A stretch of DNA of 64,000 nt from Corynebacterium canis (GTDB taxonomy: Bacteria; Actinomycetota; Actinomycetes; Mycobacteriales; Mycobacteriaceae): NCBI RefSeq assembly GCF_030408595.1, contig NZ_CP047080.1:2811353-2875352 (forward strand). The letters run 5' to 3'. The notes beneath the pieces were generated by a model, which worked only from the letters and a program-made list of their open reading frames with translations, made no database searches and was not told the origin of the DNA. The position numbers and the translations under genes were made by a program. Positions 52,804 to 61,797 of this stretch are shown piece after piece. Within the stretch, counting starts at the first letter, position 1; each line of letters opens with the position of its first letter.

Positions 52804-54321
52804 ATGCCGAGGGATCTCTTTTACACATCAGTCGTTGGACTTGCACGCACAGTCTTCGCCGTTCAAGGCCTAAAACTCACAGTGACTGGGGAAGAGTACG
52901 TCCCTAAAACCGGCGGCGCGGTGGTGGTAGCCAATCACACGGGATATCTAGATTTCGCCTTTGTGGGCGTCCCGTTTCGAACACATAAGCGACTGGTCAG
53001 GTTTATGGCGAAATCTAATATCTTCGAGCACCGGCTCGTGGGGCCGGTCATGCGCGCCATGCACCATATCCCGGTGGACCGCATCGACGGGCAAGAGTCC
53101 TACCAACAGGCCGTGAAGATGCTGCGCGAAGGCGAACTCGTGGGGATTTTCCCGGAATCGACTATCTCTCGGAGCTTTGAAATCAAGGACATTCGCAATG
53201 GCGCCGTGCGCATGGCCAAGGAAGCCGGGGTGCCAATTATCCCCGTGATCCTATTCGGCTCTCAGCGAATCTGGACCAAAAACCAACCCAAACACCTCGG
53301 CCGCACGCGCACACCCGTTCACATCCGCGTGCTGGAGCCATGGCTACCGCTCGAATCCGCCGACGCGGAAACCGCACGCCTGCGGGACAAAATGAAAGAC
53401 GGTGTGGCGGATATGTGGGAAGAGTACCAAGCCGCCCACGGCCCCTTTCCCGCAGGCGAATTCTGGGTTCCCGCCCGCTTCGGCGGGGGTGCCCCCACCC
53501 TCGCAGAGGCCCAGGCGGAAGACTACATCGTGGAAGAGGAACGCAATCGAATCCGCAAATTACGCGACGATCTCGCCGCCCTCAACGCCCAGCTCAAATC
53601 GATCCTGCCGCGCCCCGGCAATTCGGAAGACGACCCGCAAATAATGGCCTGGGTAAAGTCCACATTGGAGGAACTAGCCACGGAGGTAACGCACGGAGTG
53701 AGCGACGGAAAAGAGAAGATTGTCGCAATGGCCGAGCAGCTTAAAGCGAACGCCGCACAGCGGAATACGCCGGATCTCGCGCCGATCGCAGCGCAGGCGC
53801 GCCTGATCCTATCCCGGCTGCCGCACCGCAAACGCCTAAGCACCTTGCCGCGCGCCATCGTGTGCGATTTGGAAGGCACCCTGATCACCTCAAATGGTGA
53901 GGTCTCGCCCGCGACGCTGCAGGCACTCACCCGCGCCCACGATGCGGGCACCGCGATTATTCTGGCAACTGGCTTCGTGCATGTCCCCATCAGTCTCGGC
54001 TTCCCCGTACACACCGTCACGTGCGATGGCACCCTAAGCACCCTGGTTTCCGGCGATAGAGAAACCATCAAGGACGCGACGAAGGCGGACGGTGTGGCTT
54101 GGGTGCTGGAGTCCTTGGGGATTTCCCCGGCGGATGCGGTTGCTTTCGGCGACGGGATCAACGATATTGAGATGCTGCAGCTCGTGGGCACCGGCATCGC
54201 CATGGGCAATGCCCACCCCGAGGTGGTTCGTGCCGCGAAGTGGGCGACCGGCACCAACGACGAAGATGGGATCGCCGAAGTGATTACCCCGGTGCTCCCG
54301 CCCGTTGCCGACGCCGAATAG
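52804..54321 (+). CDS. PlsC-type acyltransferase fused to a cap-less HAD domain
   Basis: 505 residues. Residues about 30-200 are a lysophosphatidic acid acyltransferase domain: VANHTGYLDFAFVG (HxxxxD variant NHTGYLD), and FPESTISRSFEI in the FPEG position. A helical linker (about 220-345) follows. The C-terminal 150 residues are a Cof-like HAD domain: CDLEGTLITSNGEV (Asp355, with Glu357 replacing the second Asp), ILATGF and AVAFGDGINDIEML, but the usual cap of about 120 residues is missing. ATG at 52804 has TACCAT ending 7 bases before it, suggesting leaderless transcription. Divergent from glpD. Would make phosphatidate from lysophosphatidate; the HAD role is uncertain. Confidence 0.82.
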   Translation: MPRDLFYTSVVGLARTVFAVQGLKLTVTGEEYVPKTGGAVVVANHTGYLDFAFVGVPFRTHKRLVRFMAKSNIFEHRLVGPVMRAMHHIPVDRIDGQESYQQAVKMLREGELVGIFPESTISRSFEIKDIRNGAVRMAKEAGVPIIPVILFGSQRIWTKNQPKHLGRTRTPVHIRVLEPWLPLESADAETARLRDKMKDGVADMWEEYQAAHGPFPAGEFWVPARFGGGAPTLAEAQAEDYIVEEERNRIRKLRDDLAALNAQLKSILPRPGNSEDDPQIMAWVKSTLEELATEVTHGVSDGKEKIVAMAEQLKANAAQRNTPDLAPIAAQARLILSRLPHRKRLSTLPRAIVCDLEGTLITSNGEVSPATLQALTRAHDAGTAIILATGFVHVPISLGFPVHTVTCDGTLSTLVSGDRETIKDATKADGVAWVLESLGISPADAVAFGDGINDIEMLQLVGTGIAMGNAHPEVVRAAKWATGTNDEDGIAEVITPVLPPVADAE

Positions 54322-54788
54322 GTGCGACCCAAGGGTTAGAGCTAGCCGCAATGTGTTAAACCCTTGGCGGGTCCCGTCGGGGCCGATATATTTGGTGACA
54401 CAAACCTTGTAGCGGCAAGCGCCGCAGGAGCCCCGCTGAGCACTTGAAATTGGCTACCCATGGTGGACTATGGCCCAATTGCGTTTATCGCGTCATTTTG
54501 ATGTGGTCGGTTGTGCGCGAGCCATTGTCACGCTCGGAGTTGAACGGTGTCTACCGATATTTTTTACATCAAAATCCAGAAATCTGTGTAAAAAATATCG
54601 CGCCAGCGGCCTCAGCCGGCCCCGAATGATGAAAATTACACAGAATCCGCGTTTCGTGTGTAAAAAACTTCATGTGAAGTGCACAACATATTGCTATAGC
54701 CCTACAGGCAGGCCAACATGCACCATCCCGCGCCAAAGCCTAGGCCCGCACCACTAGGCCCGCACCGCAACCTACCAACGGCAAACCC
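54322..54788. other. Convergent intergenic region rich in inverted repeats
   Basis: Between two converging genes, so no promoter is needed. It holds three inverted repeats within 126 bases: CGATATTTTTTACA/TGTAAAAAATATCG (54555-54600), TTACACA/TGTGTAA (54636-54663) and ACTTCA-TG-TGAAGT (54667-54680). No gene is convincing; an open frame at 54470-54757 has no ribosome site. Confidence 0.6.
54555..54600. repeat. 14-bp perfect inverted repeat with A+T-rich arms
   Basis: CGATATTTTTTACA (54555-54568) and TGTAAAAAATATCG (54587-54600), 18-base loop. It can act as a terminator hairpin for either converging gene, though both ends lie over 180 bases away, which is far. Confidence 0.85.
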
Positions 54789-56414
54789 CTACTGGCATTT
54801 CACAATCGGCGAGGGATCGTACTTAGTCGTAGTGGTTTGGCGGGAGATTTCGGCGCCGCCCAAATCGCGGATAATGCGCGTGTCGGAGGTTGTGAACCCA
54901 GGCGCACCTTCGGAAGGCGAGCATTTCGGCCCGGATACGGTCACGGTGTGCGGGGAGGTTTGCGCCCAGCGCCCACCGGGCACGGATTCAACCTGCACGG
55001 TTTTCACGCCCAAAAGCTGCACTGTCACGTTCGAGGAGTCCGCGCTCGCCTTGATCAATACTGGGTGCGGCGAGGTGTTGCGGAACTTCAGGTCGATAGC
55101 CCCTTCGAATACGGTTGCTTCGCGCCCCGCCGGGTAGCGGGAAATGTAATAGCTGTGCGGGGTGTGCGCCACGTCTTCCATCCCGGCGAAGTAGGAGGCG
55201 TTGTACAGCGTGGTGGCAAACTGACTGATGCCACCACCGACGGCGGTATCGGCGCGCCCGTTCAGGATGATTCCAGATTCCACGAAGCCTTGCGCCGTGC
55301 CGCGCGGCCCGGTCCATTCGTTGAGCGAGAACACGTCGCCGGGCGCCACAACCGCGCCGTTGACAATTTCCGCCGTGCGCCGAATGTTCACTCCCGACGC
55401 CGCGGAGAACCCACCCGTGGTGAATTCGCCCACCACCTCATCGAAGGTGGCGTTTTCGGCCTGTTCGGTGGTGAAGGTCGCGGGCTCGTCGATATACACG
55501 GCGTCGAACTCCCGCTCGCCCTTGGTCAGGATCCGCTTATCCAAATCCTTTAATGCGAGATCCCAGTCCACGCGCACGCCGTCTTCGTGGGGTTCCACGC
55601 CACTCGGCGTGATCTTGGCGTTTTTCTTGGGCTTTTCGGATTTCCCAATGCCCTCGGCAAGGATATTCCGGGCCACCTCACCGTTGACCTCGCCGCGAAG
55701 GTTTTTGCCGTCGGGAACAAAGGTCACCACTTCGCCCATACGATCGGGGGGAATCACACCCTCGGCGTCGCGCCCGTGCAGCGTAATGGGCCCAGACACG
55801 GCCACTTCCGCATCCCCTCCGGCCACTTTCTTTACAATATCGGCGGTGATCGCGGGATCCGTGGTGGGGGTTTTCACCTGCACACCGGCCGGATTCACCC
55901 ACCCCTCCTTGATCACGCTCAGCAGCTCAGGGGTGGTTTTTTGCCCGATGATGGGGTCGGTCACCTTCACTTTGCCGCCTTCGAGGGCCACCGCGCCGTC
56001 GACAGGTTCGCGGGAGAGCTCGTGCGAGAGGCGGTCGGCGGTCACCTTAAACTTCGCCTCATCCACCTTGCTTACCACGGGGACTTCCTGGGTGATCGGG
56101 AAGGGATTCAGCCCCCGGGTGCCAGCGGCCGCCACGGTAGCTTTCCAGTCGGGGGCCAGCCCAGCCTCAGCCGGGGCGAAGGTCGCCTTCATATCATTCG
56201 CCGTCACTTCAACCTTGGTTGGCGTTTTGGCGGTGAGTAGCCGTTTCTCAGCTTCGCTTGGGGTGAGGCCGCCGATAGTTACGCCCGCAACGGTAGTGCC
56301 ACGCGGAACGGTCCCGCGAGAAAGGAAAAAATCCACCCCGTAGACGAGGAGGGACAGCGCAAACAGCCCGATAAATAGGCCGAGCACTATCAGTGAGGTC
56401 TTCGATGCACGCAC
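54789..56414 (-). CDS. VanW-family / peptidoglycan-binding envelope protein
   Basis: 541 residues. One N-terminal helix (about 8-31) anchors an extracytoplasmic protein. Residues about 45-300 contain repeated domains of the putative peptidoglycan-binding type (PG_binding_4). The VanW domain follows at about 370-490: GDVFSLNEWTGPRG, GIILNGRADTAVGGGISQ, and TTLYNASYFAGMEDVAHTPH with a conserved His and Tyr pair in HSYYISRYPAG. VanW is found in a vancomycin-resistance cluster but its reaction is unknown. GTG at 56414 has TACTGT ending 7 bases upstream, indicating a leaderless start. Confidence 0.88.
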   Translation of the reverse strand: MRASKTSLIVLGLFIGLFALSLLVYGVDFFLSRGTVPRGTTVAGVTIGGLTPSEAEKRLLTAKTPTKVEVTANDMKATFAPAEAGLAPDWKATVAAAGTRGLNPFPITQEVPVVSKVDEAKFKVTADRLSHELSREPVDGAVALEGGKVKVTDPIIGQKTTPELLSVIKEGWVNPAGVQVKTPTTDPAITADIVKKVAGGDAEVAVSGPITLHGRDAEGVIPPDRMGEVVTFVPDGKNLRGEVNGEVARNILAEGIGKSEKPKKNAKITPSGVEPHEDGVRVDWDLALKDLDKRILTKGEREFDAVYIDEPATFTTEQAENATFDEVVGEFTTGGFSAASGVNIRRTAEIVNGAVVAPGDVFSLNEWTGPRGTAQGFVESGIILNGRADTAVGGGISQFATTLYNASYFAGMEDVAHTPHSYYISRYPAGREATVFEGAIDLKFRNTSPHPVLIKASADSSNVTVQLLGVKTVQVESVPGGRWAQTSPHTVTVSGPKCSPSEGAPGFTTSDTRIIRDLGGAEISRQTTTTKYDPSPIVKCQ

Positions 56415-56714
56415 GCACCCTACAGTACCGCGTAACCTGAGATGAGATAAAGAACAGTGCTACGCTCGAACCCCTCCAGTTTACCCTATTCGAACCCACG
56501 GCCCAGTCCTGTGCAGCATGTTCACTACGGGCTTAGGCGCTGAACATATTCGACACGCCGCGCCTGCGATTCGGCCCGTCACCGCCCAAAAATTAGCCCG
56601 TCACCACGCAGAAATTAATGAAAAGATTGTACCCAGGAAGCACAGCGGATAATGTGTTGCATCATAGAAGTAGTTCCTTAAGAATCGCCCAACGCACGAG
56701 AAAGGAGAGCGCAG
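56415..56714. other. Divergent intergenic region between VanW and DUF2613-aftD
   Basis: Holds the leaderless promoter of the VanW gene (TACTGT, 56422-56427) and the promoter of the rightward pair. An inverted repeat, ATGTTCA (56518-56524) and TGAACAT (56541-56547), lies midway. No gene seen. Confidence 0.55.
56627..56655 (+). promoter_or_regulatory. Promoter of DUF2613-aftD
   Basis: TTGTAC (56627-56632), a 17-base spacer and TAATGT (56650-56655) make a good SigA promoter 59 bases before the DUF2613 ATG. Confidence 0.65.
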
Positions 56715-56912
56715 ATGGCGTTCGATTCTGACTCGTTGACGCGCCGTTCCCTCGGCCCAGCACTGGCCAGCGCGGTCATCGGGGTGGTGCTCGGCGTGGC
56801 CGCCATTGCCGGGATCGCTGAGCTTTCGCAGCCGCATGCCGTCCCGCTGCAGCAGGGTGAAAGCATCAAGGATCCGTTATTGGGCGGTGCGGAATACGGT
56901 TCCCGCAAATAA
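56715..56912 (+). CDS. DUF2613 small membrane protein
   Basis: 65 residues. A short N-terminus (DSDSLTRRSLGP), one helix (ALASAVIGVVLGVAAIAGIA) and an outside tail. DUF2613 proteins are small and found next to arabinofuranosyltransferase genes in Corynebacteriales; their function is unknown. The ribosome site AAAGGAG is 7 bases before the ATG. The AftD gene starts 5 bases after the stop, so the two are co-translated; a role as an accessory subunit of AftD is inference. Confidence 0.88.
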   Translation: MAFDSDSLTRRSLGPALASAVIGVVLGVAAIAGIAELSQPHAVPLQQGESIKDPLLGGAEYGSRK

Positions 56913-56917
56913 TTGGT

Positions 56918-59791
56918 ATGCATCGCGTCGGATGGGCGCTGCTCACGCTCCTGTGCTTTGTGCAATCGCCGGGGTTGACCGCCGCTGATACCAAGCACGA
57001 TCTCGCCGCGAACCCGGCCCGGTTTCTCGCCGGCGCACTGTCCGCGTGGTCGGACACGTTTCCGCTCGGCCAGGTGCAAAACCAAGCGTACGGCTACCTG
57101 TTCCCGCAGGGTTTGTTTTTCCTGCTTACAGACCCACTTCCGGATTGGGTCGCGCAACGCCTGTGGTGGTCGCTCACCCTGTGCATCGGCTGGTCGGGGT
57201 TTCTGAAGCTGGCGGAAACGCTGGATACCGGCACACCGCTGGCTCGGGCGTGCGGCGCCGCGGCGTTTGTGCTTTCCCCGCACACGCTGACCACGCTCGG
57301 CGCGATCTCTTCGGAAACGTGGCCTTCCATGCTGGCTCCGTGGGTTGTGGTCGGGGTTTTGGGCCGCAACCCGTGGGTGTCCACCCTGGCGGTGGCGTGC
57401 ATGGGCGCGGTGAACGCGACGGCGACGGTGGCGGCGTGCGTCCCGGCCGCGGTGGTTGCGCTGTGGCAGCGCCGGTTCTGGGTGTGGATCCCATGGGCCC
57501 TGGTAAGCATCTGGTGGCTGGTTCCGCTATTTGTGCTCGGGAAATACGCCCCGCCGTTTACGGATTACATAGAAAACGCCGCCGTGACCACTCGCTGGCT
57601 GAATCTTACGGAGGTGCTACGCGGCACCACCAGCTGGACGCCGTATGTATCCACGGAGCGCATCGCCGGGCATCAGCTGGTGGTGTCTGCGGAGTGGGCG
57701 CTGATCACGTGCGCCGTCGCGGGTTTGGGCATGTTCGGCTTGCGTCGCATTCACCCGGTGTGGCGCACGATGTTTTTGCTGGGGGTGCTGATCCTGGCGG
57801 GCAGCGTCCATGCCTCCACATTGTTGGATGGCCCGCTGGTGGCGCTGCGGAATATTCATAAGTTCGATGTGGTGTTGCGGTTGCCGTTGTGCCTAGGCAT
57901 TGCGGCGTTGCCGTTGGCGGTTCGTTGGGCTACGCGTCGCGACGCCGCGCTTTCCGTGTCCGTGCTGTGCATCGCCGTGTCCCTCGCCCCGGGGTTTCGC
58001 CTGCTTCCGGAGGGTTCTTACCCCAGGGTTCCGGAGTATTGGCGGCAGGCCGCCGCGTGGCTTAATCAGAATGCTCAGCACACGCGCACCATGATTCTGC
58101 CGTCCGCGCAATTTGCCCGCTTTACCTGGGGCAATACACGCGACGAACCGTTGCAGCCGCTTCTCGACGTCCCGTGGGTGGTGCGCGACGCCATCCCACT
58201 CGTTCCACCCGAGGCCATCCGCGGGTTAGACGGCATCGATAGCGTTTCGGATCCTTTTGCCGCCGCCCGCCGGTTGGGCGTGGGCATCGTGGTGATCCGA
58301 AAGGATTTGCTAGGCAAGCACGAATTGCCGGATTACCAGGACCACGAGGTGCACGAGTTCGACGAGGTGGACATCGTGGTGCTCGACCGCGACGCCGATA
58401 TGATGGTCACCGATACCGCCCCCACAAAGGTGGCCGGGGGCGGCGAGATCCTCGCCCTTCTCGATCAAATTGGCGGCTACCAACCCCGCGAACTGGTGTC
58501 CGAAAACGCGGAGATCGTCACGGACACCCCCATGCACGTGGAGCGCAATTTCGGCCGCGTCGACGGCAACGTATCCGCGCCGCTACCCAAAGAAGCCCAG
58601 GTCCGGGACTACGAATCCGCCGGGCCCCGCACCGTCCTAGAGACCTCCGGGCCAAAGATCACCGCATCATCCGCGGGCGACAGTATCCACCAGCTGGGGT
58701 GGGCAGACCCGGCACGGTCGGTGAGCGCGGCCGTCGATAAGCAGGAGAGCACGGCGTGGTTCCCGGTGGGGAAAGGGTGGATCGCGCTGCACGGCGAATT
58801 CCGCGACCCCGTGGTGAAATTGCGTGGTACGCGGCGCATGGAAGTGATCGTCAACGGCAAGGCGGAAATCTTGCGCGCCGGCGAAACGGAGCATATCCAG
58901 CTGCTCGGCGATATCTCCACGGTGCGTGTAGACGTCGCCTACGGCGGCATCGCGGAGTTCAGCATCGCGGGCGAGGAAACCACCCACCGCGTGGTGGTGC
59001 CGGACACCTCCCCCGATGTTCAGCAATTCGTGTTCCAGCGGATTTTTGTCCCCACCGGCATGTTGCTGCGCCGTTTTACCGCCCCGCGCGACATGGAGGT
59101 GCGCCTGGAATGCGAATACCCGATCACCCTCGACCGCGCCGAACACGAGTGCGGATCCACGATCCGTTTGCAGCGCGGCAAACACGATTTAGCCACGCAC
59201 AGCGAGTGGGTAAGCCTGACCACGCCCGGCTTTTCGCCCAGCCCAGGACCGCGGCTATTGGTCACCGGCCGCGCCTTTAACCCCGGCATGCGCGCCTACC
59301 TCGGGGACGCTGAACTCACCCCCACGCGTATCGACGCCGCCACCCAAGCGTTCGAACTCCCCCGCGGCGATGCGAGCGACGTGCGCTTCGAGTTTGCGGG
59401 CGATAGACCGTACCGTTATGGCCTGATCGGCGGCGGCGTCGCGGCCCTATCGGTGCTTGCGGGGCTTAGGTATCGGCGACGTCCACTCGCACTGCCAACC
59501 ATACCTTGGCGACATAGTAGCTGGTTATGGGTGTTTTCCGCAGTGGTGTCCGGGGTAGCCGCGGGTCCCGTCGGGGCGGTGTCCGCCGTGGCAGGCTCAC
59601 TATCCCGCAACCGCTACTTCACGCTCGTAGGTATTGGTATGGCGGGACTCTGGTTGGCGCATGCTCCATGGCCCGAGCTGGGCTACGCCGGTGACCGGGG
59701 TTTCCTGGCTTGGGCATGTTGTGTGTCCTTAGGGGCGCTCACCCCGGCTCACCTTCCCGCTTGGAAGTTCCGCTGGCCGCGGCGGCGTTAA
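56918..59791 (+). CDS. aftD: Alpha-(1->3)-arabinofuranosyltransferase (AftD, DUF3367)
   Basis: 957 residues. A GT-C membrane enzyme that adds alpha-1,3-arabinofuranose from decaprenyl-phospho-arabinose while branching the arabinan of arabinogalactan and lipoarabinomannan. The first extracytoplasmic loop carries the catalytic-type acidic motif ADTKHDLAANPARFL, followed by about ten helices to residue 350. A long outer domain (about 380-830) with beta-rich carbohydrate-binding modules follows, and the C-terminus has four more helices (about 833-950). It is shorter than the mycobacterial AftD (about 1400 residues). Its end overlaps the convergent lipoprotein gene by 4 bases. Confidence 0.92.
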   Translation: MHRVGWALLTLLCFVQSPGLTAADTKHDLAANPARFLAGALSAWSDTFPLGQVQNQAYGYLFPQGLFFLLTDPLPDWVAQRLWWSLTLCIGWSGFLKLAETLDTGTPLARACGAAAFVLSPHTLTTLGAISSETWPSMLAPWVVVGVLGRNPWVSTLAVACMGAVNATATVAACVPAAVVALWQRRFWVWIPWALVSIWWLVPLFVLGKYAPPFTDYIENAAVTTRWLNLTEVLRGTTSWTPYVSTERIAGHQLVVSAEWALITCAVAGLGMFGLRRIHPVWRTMFLLGVLILAGSVHASTLLDGPLVALRNIHKFDVVLRLPLCLGIAALPLAVRWATRRDAALSVSVLCIAVSLAPGFRLLPEGSYPRVPEYWRQAAAWLNQNAQHTRTMILPSAQFARFTWGNTRDEPLQPLLDVPWVVRDAIPLVPPEAIRGLDGIDSVSDPFAAARRLGVGIVVIRKDLLGKHELPDYQDHEVHEFDEVDIVVLDRDADMMVTDTAPTKVAGGGEILALLDQIGGYQPRELVSENAEIVTDTPMHVERNFGRVDGNVSAPLPKEAQVRDYESAGPRTVLETSGPKITASSAGDSIHQLGWADPARSVSAAVDKQESTAWFPVGKGWIALHGEFRDPVVKLRGTRRMEVIVNGKAEILRAGETEHIQLLGDISTVRVDVAYGGIAEFSIAGEETTHRVVVPDTSPDVQQFVFQRIFVPTGMLLRRFTAPRDMEVRLECEYPITLDRAEHECGSTIRLQRGKHDLATHSEWVSLTTPGFSPSPGPRLLVTGRAFNPGMRAYLGDAELTPTRIDAATQAFELPRGDASDVRFEFAGDRPYRYGLIGGGVAALSVLAGLRYRRRPLALPTIPWRHSSWLWVFSAVVSGVAAGPVGAVSAVAGSLSRNRYFTLVGIGMAGLWLAHAPWPELGYAGDRGFLAWACCVSLGALTPAHLPAWKFRWPRRR

Positions 59792-60630
59792 CGCTTAAGC
59801 GGAACAGCGATATCAATATCGTCTTTCCAGCAAGATCGCGTAATTCCCTTTTCTTCGGCCGATTTATATGTCGGGGAAAGACAACTCCAGCCGTCTTCGG
59901 TTTCTAGGCTCATCGTGTTACCAGTGCCTTGTGCTGCAGAGATATCTACATAGTGATCCATGACTTTGATTGCGTCCTCACAACTGATATCTCCCGACCA
60001 AATCTCAATTTCCTCTCCGTGCCGAGACTTGCCGCACTTGATGGCCTTTGCCTTCATCTGGGTAGTGGGTACCTCGGCCTGGGTGGTGGGGCTAATGGGA
60101 TAGCTCGGCGGCACCCATTCCACAACACGACTGTCTGTGCTAATCAACCGCTGCGGGCCTGTAATCACGAACCAACCGCCAGCAGCCGAACATCCGAACT
60201 CGGACTCTGATGAAGCGACGCAAGTCACGTCACCTAATGTGACTTTTTCACCAGGGTTGAGCTGCGCCTCTGCCGAGCGTATGCCTTCCATAAAATAGTA
60301 CGAAACACCATCGGCTTGCGCCGTCACCGACGTTGGCCGACCGCTGAATGGCATGGCGGTAATGTCGGGAACATCGGCAGGCGGGGTACCCCCACACATT
60401 GCGGTCTGCTCGGTAAGGATACATGTGCCCTCGCTGCCGCCGGTGGAGTATTTGAGCATTGTACTGCCATCAATATCGAATTTTTCGATATCTACCTCGG
60501 TGAAACCAGACTTCTTTTGCGAGCTTGCCGTACCAACCGGCTGCGCTTCTTGGCTATCCGTTTCAACTTCAGCGCCACACGCGGTAAGCAAAACCGCCGA
60601 TGTAACAACGAGAAACCTTCGCACTTTCAT
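59788..60630 (-). CDS. Lipoprotein of unknown function
   Basis: 280 residues. Signal peptide with lipobox LTAC (VVTSAVLLTACGAEV). The mature protein is acidic with about ten cysteines, several paired in pattern (GTCILTEQTAMCGG; VTCVASSESEFGCSAAGG; KCGKSRHGEEIEIW), suggesting disulfides in a small beta fold. The C-terminal part (ISCEDAIKVMDHYV, GWSCLSPTYKSAEEKGITRSC) resembles actinobacterial lipoproteins with no assigned role. ATG at 60630; a GTG precedes it directly and could also be used. Transcribed alone, converging on aftD. Confidence 0.78.
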   Translation of the reverse strand: MKVRRFLVVTSAVLLTACGAEVETDSQEAQPVGTASSQKKSGFTEVDIEKFDIDGSTMLKYSTGGSEGTCILTEQTAMCGGTPPADVPDITAMPFSGRPTSVTAQADGVSYYFMEGIRSAEAQLNPGEKVTLGDVTCVASSESEFGCSAAGGWFVITGPQRLISTDSRVVEWVPPSYPISPTTQAEVPTTQMKAKAIKCGKSRHGEEIEIWSGDISCEDAIKVMDHYVDISAAQGTGNTMSLETEDGWSCLSPTYKSAEEKGITRSCWKDDIDIAVPLKR

Positions 60631-60633
60631 CAC

Positions 60634-60771
60634 TGGTCAGTGCACCCCTAACGGAAATAGATATAGACACTTCTTCCTAGCTGTCTAGCACACTATCGCC
60701 TCAGGTGAGGGCGGTTATATGAAAGCGCTTTCCTGGCTTAACTCATTTCGGGGCTATCGGCGAAAGATAGT
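60634..60771. other. Short intergenic region
   Basis: Between two leftward genes. Contains the promoter region of the lipoprotein gene; a rightward open frame from 60719 lies mostly antisense to the next gene and is not credible. A weak 5-bp stem, CTATC/GATAG, follows the membrane protein's stop. Confidence 0.4.
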
Positions 60772-61797
60772 TCACAGCGCGTACCAGATCAGACCGATAG
60801 CCGCTGAACCGAACCTCAAGCCGCGGCCGTGGTATTGCAGCGCATCGGTCGGCACCGCCACGCCGAGCCCCGGATCCACCGATGCGGCGGGTTGTACTGC
60901 GGCTCGATCAGCGCCGCGCCGTTGGCTGATCCACACCACCGCAACGATCGTGGCTATCGCACCCATCACCGGATGCGTGTAACCCCACGCTAGGTGCACC
61001 GCAATCGCGGCGATACAACCATGGATCAGCAATACCACCGATGGCACCACACTGCGGACACCCAATTGTGAAAGATCCGCCGCTCGGTAAAAACCGGCCC
61101 CCAAGATTGCCCACGCAAGAACAAACAACAGCGCAACCTTGCTGTCGAGATGTGCGGTGGCCACGACCAGCAACAGCTGAATGGCAAACAAGACCAATAG
61201 GTAGGAGCGTCGTGCCACTCGACGGCAGAAAAGCACCCAGGTATTGGCGGTTGGCGCCGCATAGTTGGCTTTGGGATTTCGGCGCAGCCAGGTGGCTGCC
61301 AGCCCAGCCGAAGTGTTGGCGGCATCATATAGTGTCCACAACCCTGTGGTGACCAACCTCGTTTTGCCGGCTTGAAGCAGGCCCGGCAACCTGAGCTTCC
61401 AACGGACCCCGCACAGTACGCGAAAGCTGCAACTGGTCGCCGACCCCAGCAGCGGCAGCCCGATGGTCGCGCCGAGAAGCAACCCCACGATGGCGAATAC
61501 GGCGACCTGTATCCACGTTTCGCTATCCACCACATGCAACACTCGTAATGGCCGATCGTAATACACCCATCGGGGTTCCGGTTCCGCGAGCAGCGGCAAC
61601 ATCCCTTCCGCTAGCCACGCGCTCAAGCCCATCGCAAGCACGAGGGCGCCGGCCGCCACCAGTGTGGGTAGCCCCTGGGAAGGCATTGGTAGATGCGCGG
61701 TCAGCCAGCTTGCCGCGCCAAATACGATGCCAATCGCCAACGCTAGGGCGACTAGGAGGTACAGCGCATCCAGGGTTTTTGCAATGATCGTGCTCAT
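60772..61797 (-). CDS. ABC exporter membrane subunit (family not recognised)
   Basis: 341 residues with about eight helices in pairs. Its ATG overlaps the stop of an ABC ATPase gene by 4 bases, which marks it as the membrane partner. The loop with CSFRVLCGVRWKLRLPGLLQ and TWLRRNPKANYAAPTANTW is cytoplasmic and basic. No EAA loop, so this is an exporter-type subunit rather than an importer. Substrate unknown; the surroundings are envelope genes. No conserved family could be named with confidence. Confidence 0.65.
   Translation of the reverse strand: MSTIIAKTLDALYLLVALALAIGIVFGAASWLTAHLPMPSQGLPTLVAAGALVLAMGLSAWLAEGMLPLLAEPEPRWVYYDRPLRVLHVVDSETWIQVAVFAIVGLLLGATIGLPLLGSATSCSFRVLCGVRWKLRLPGLLQAGKTRLVTTGLWTLYDAANTSAGLAATWLRRNPKANYAAPTANTWVLFCRRVARRSYLLVLFAIQLLLVVATAHLDSKVALLFVLAWAILGAGFYRAADLSQLGVRSVVPSVVLLIHGCIAAIAVHLAWGYTHPVMGAIATIVAVVWISQRRGADRAAVQPAASVDPGLGVAVPTDALQYHGRGLRFGSAAIGLIWYAL

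Noticed and set aside
60719-60982. 87-codon rightward frame beginning MKALSW
   Set aside because: Two thirds of it is antisense to the exporter subunit and it matches nothing known.
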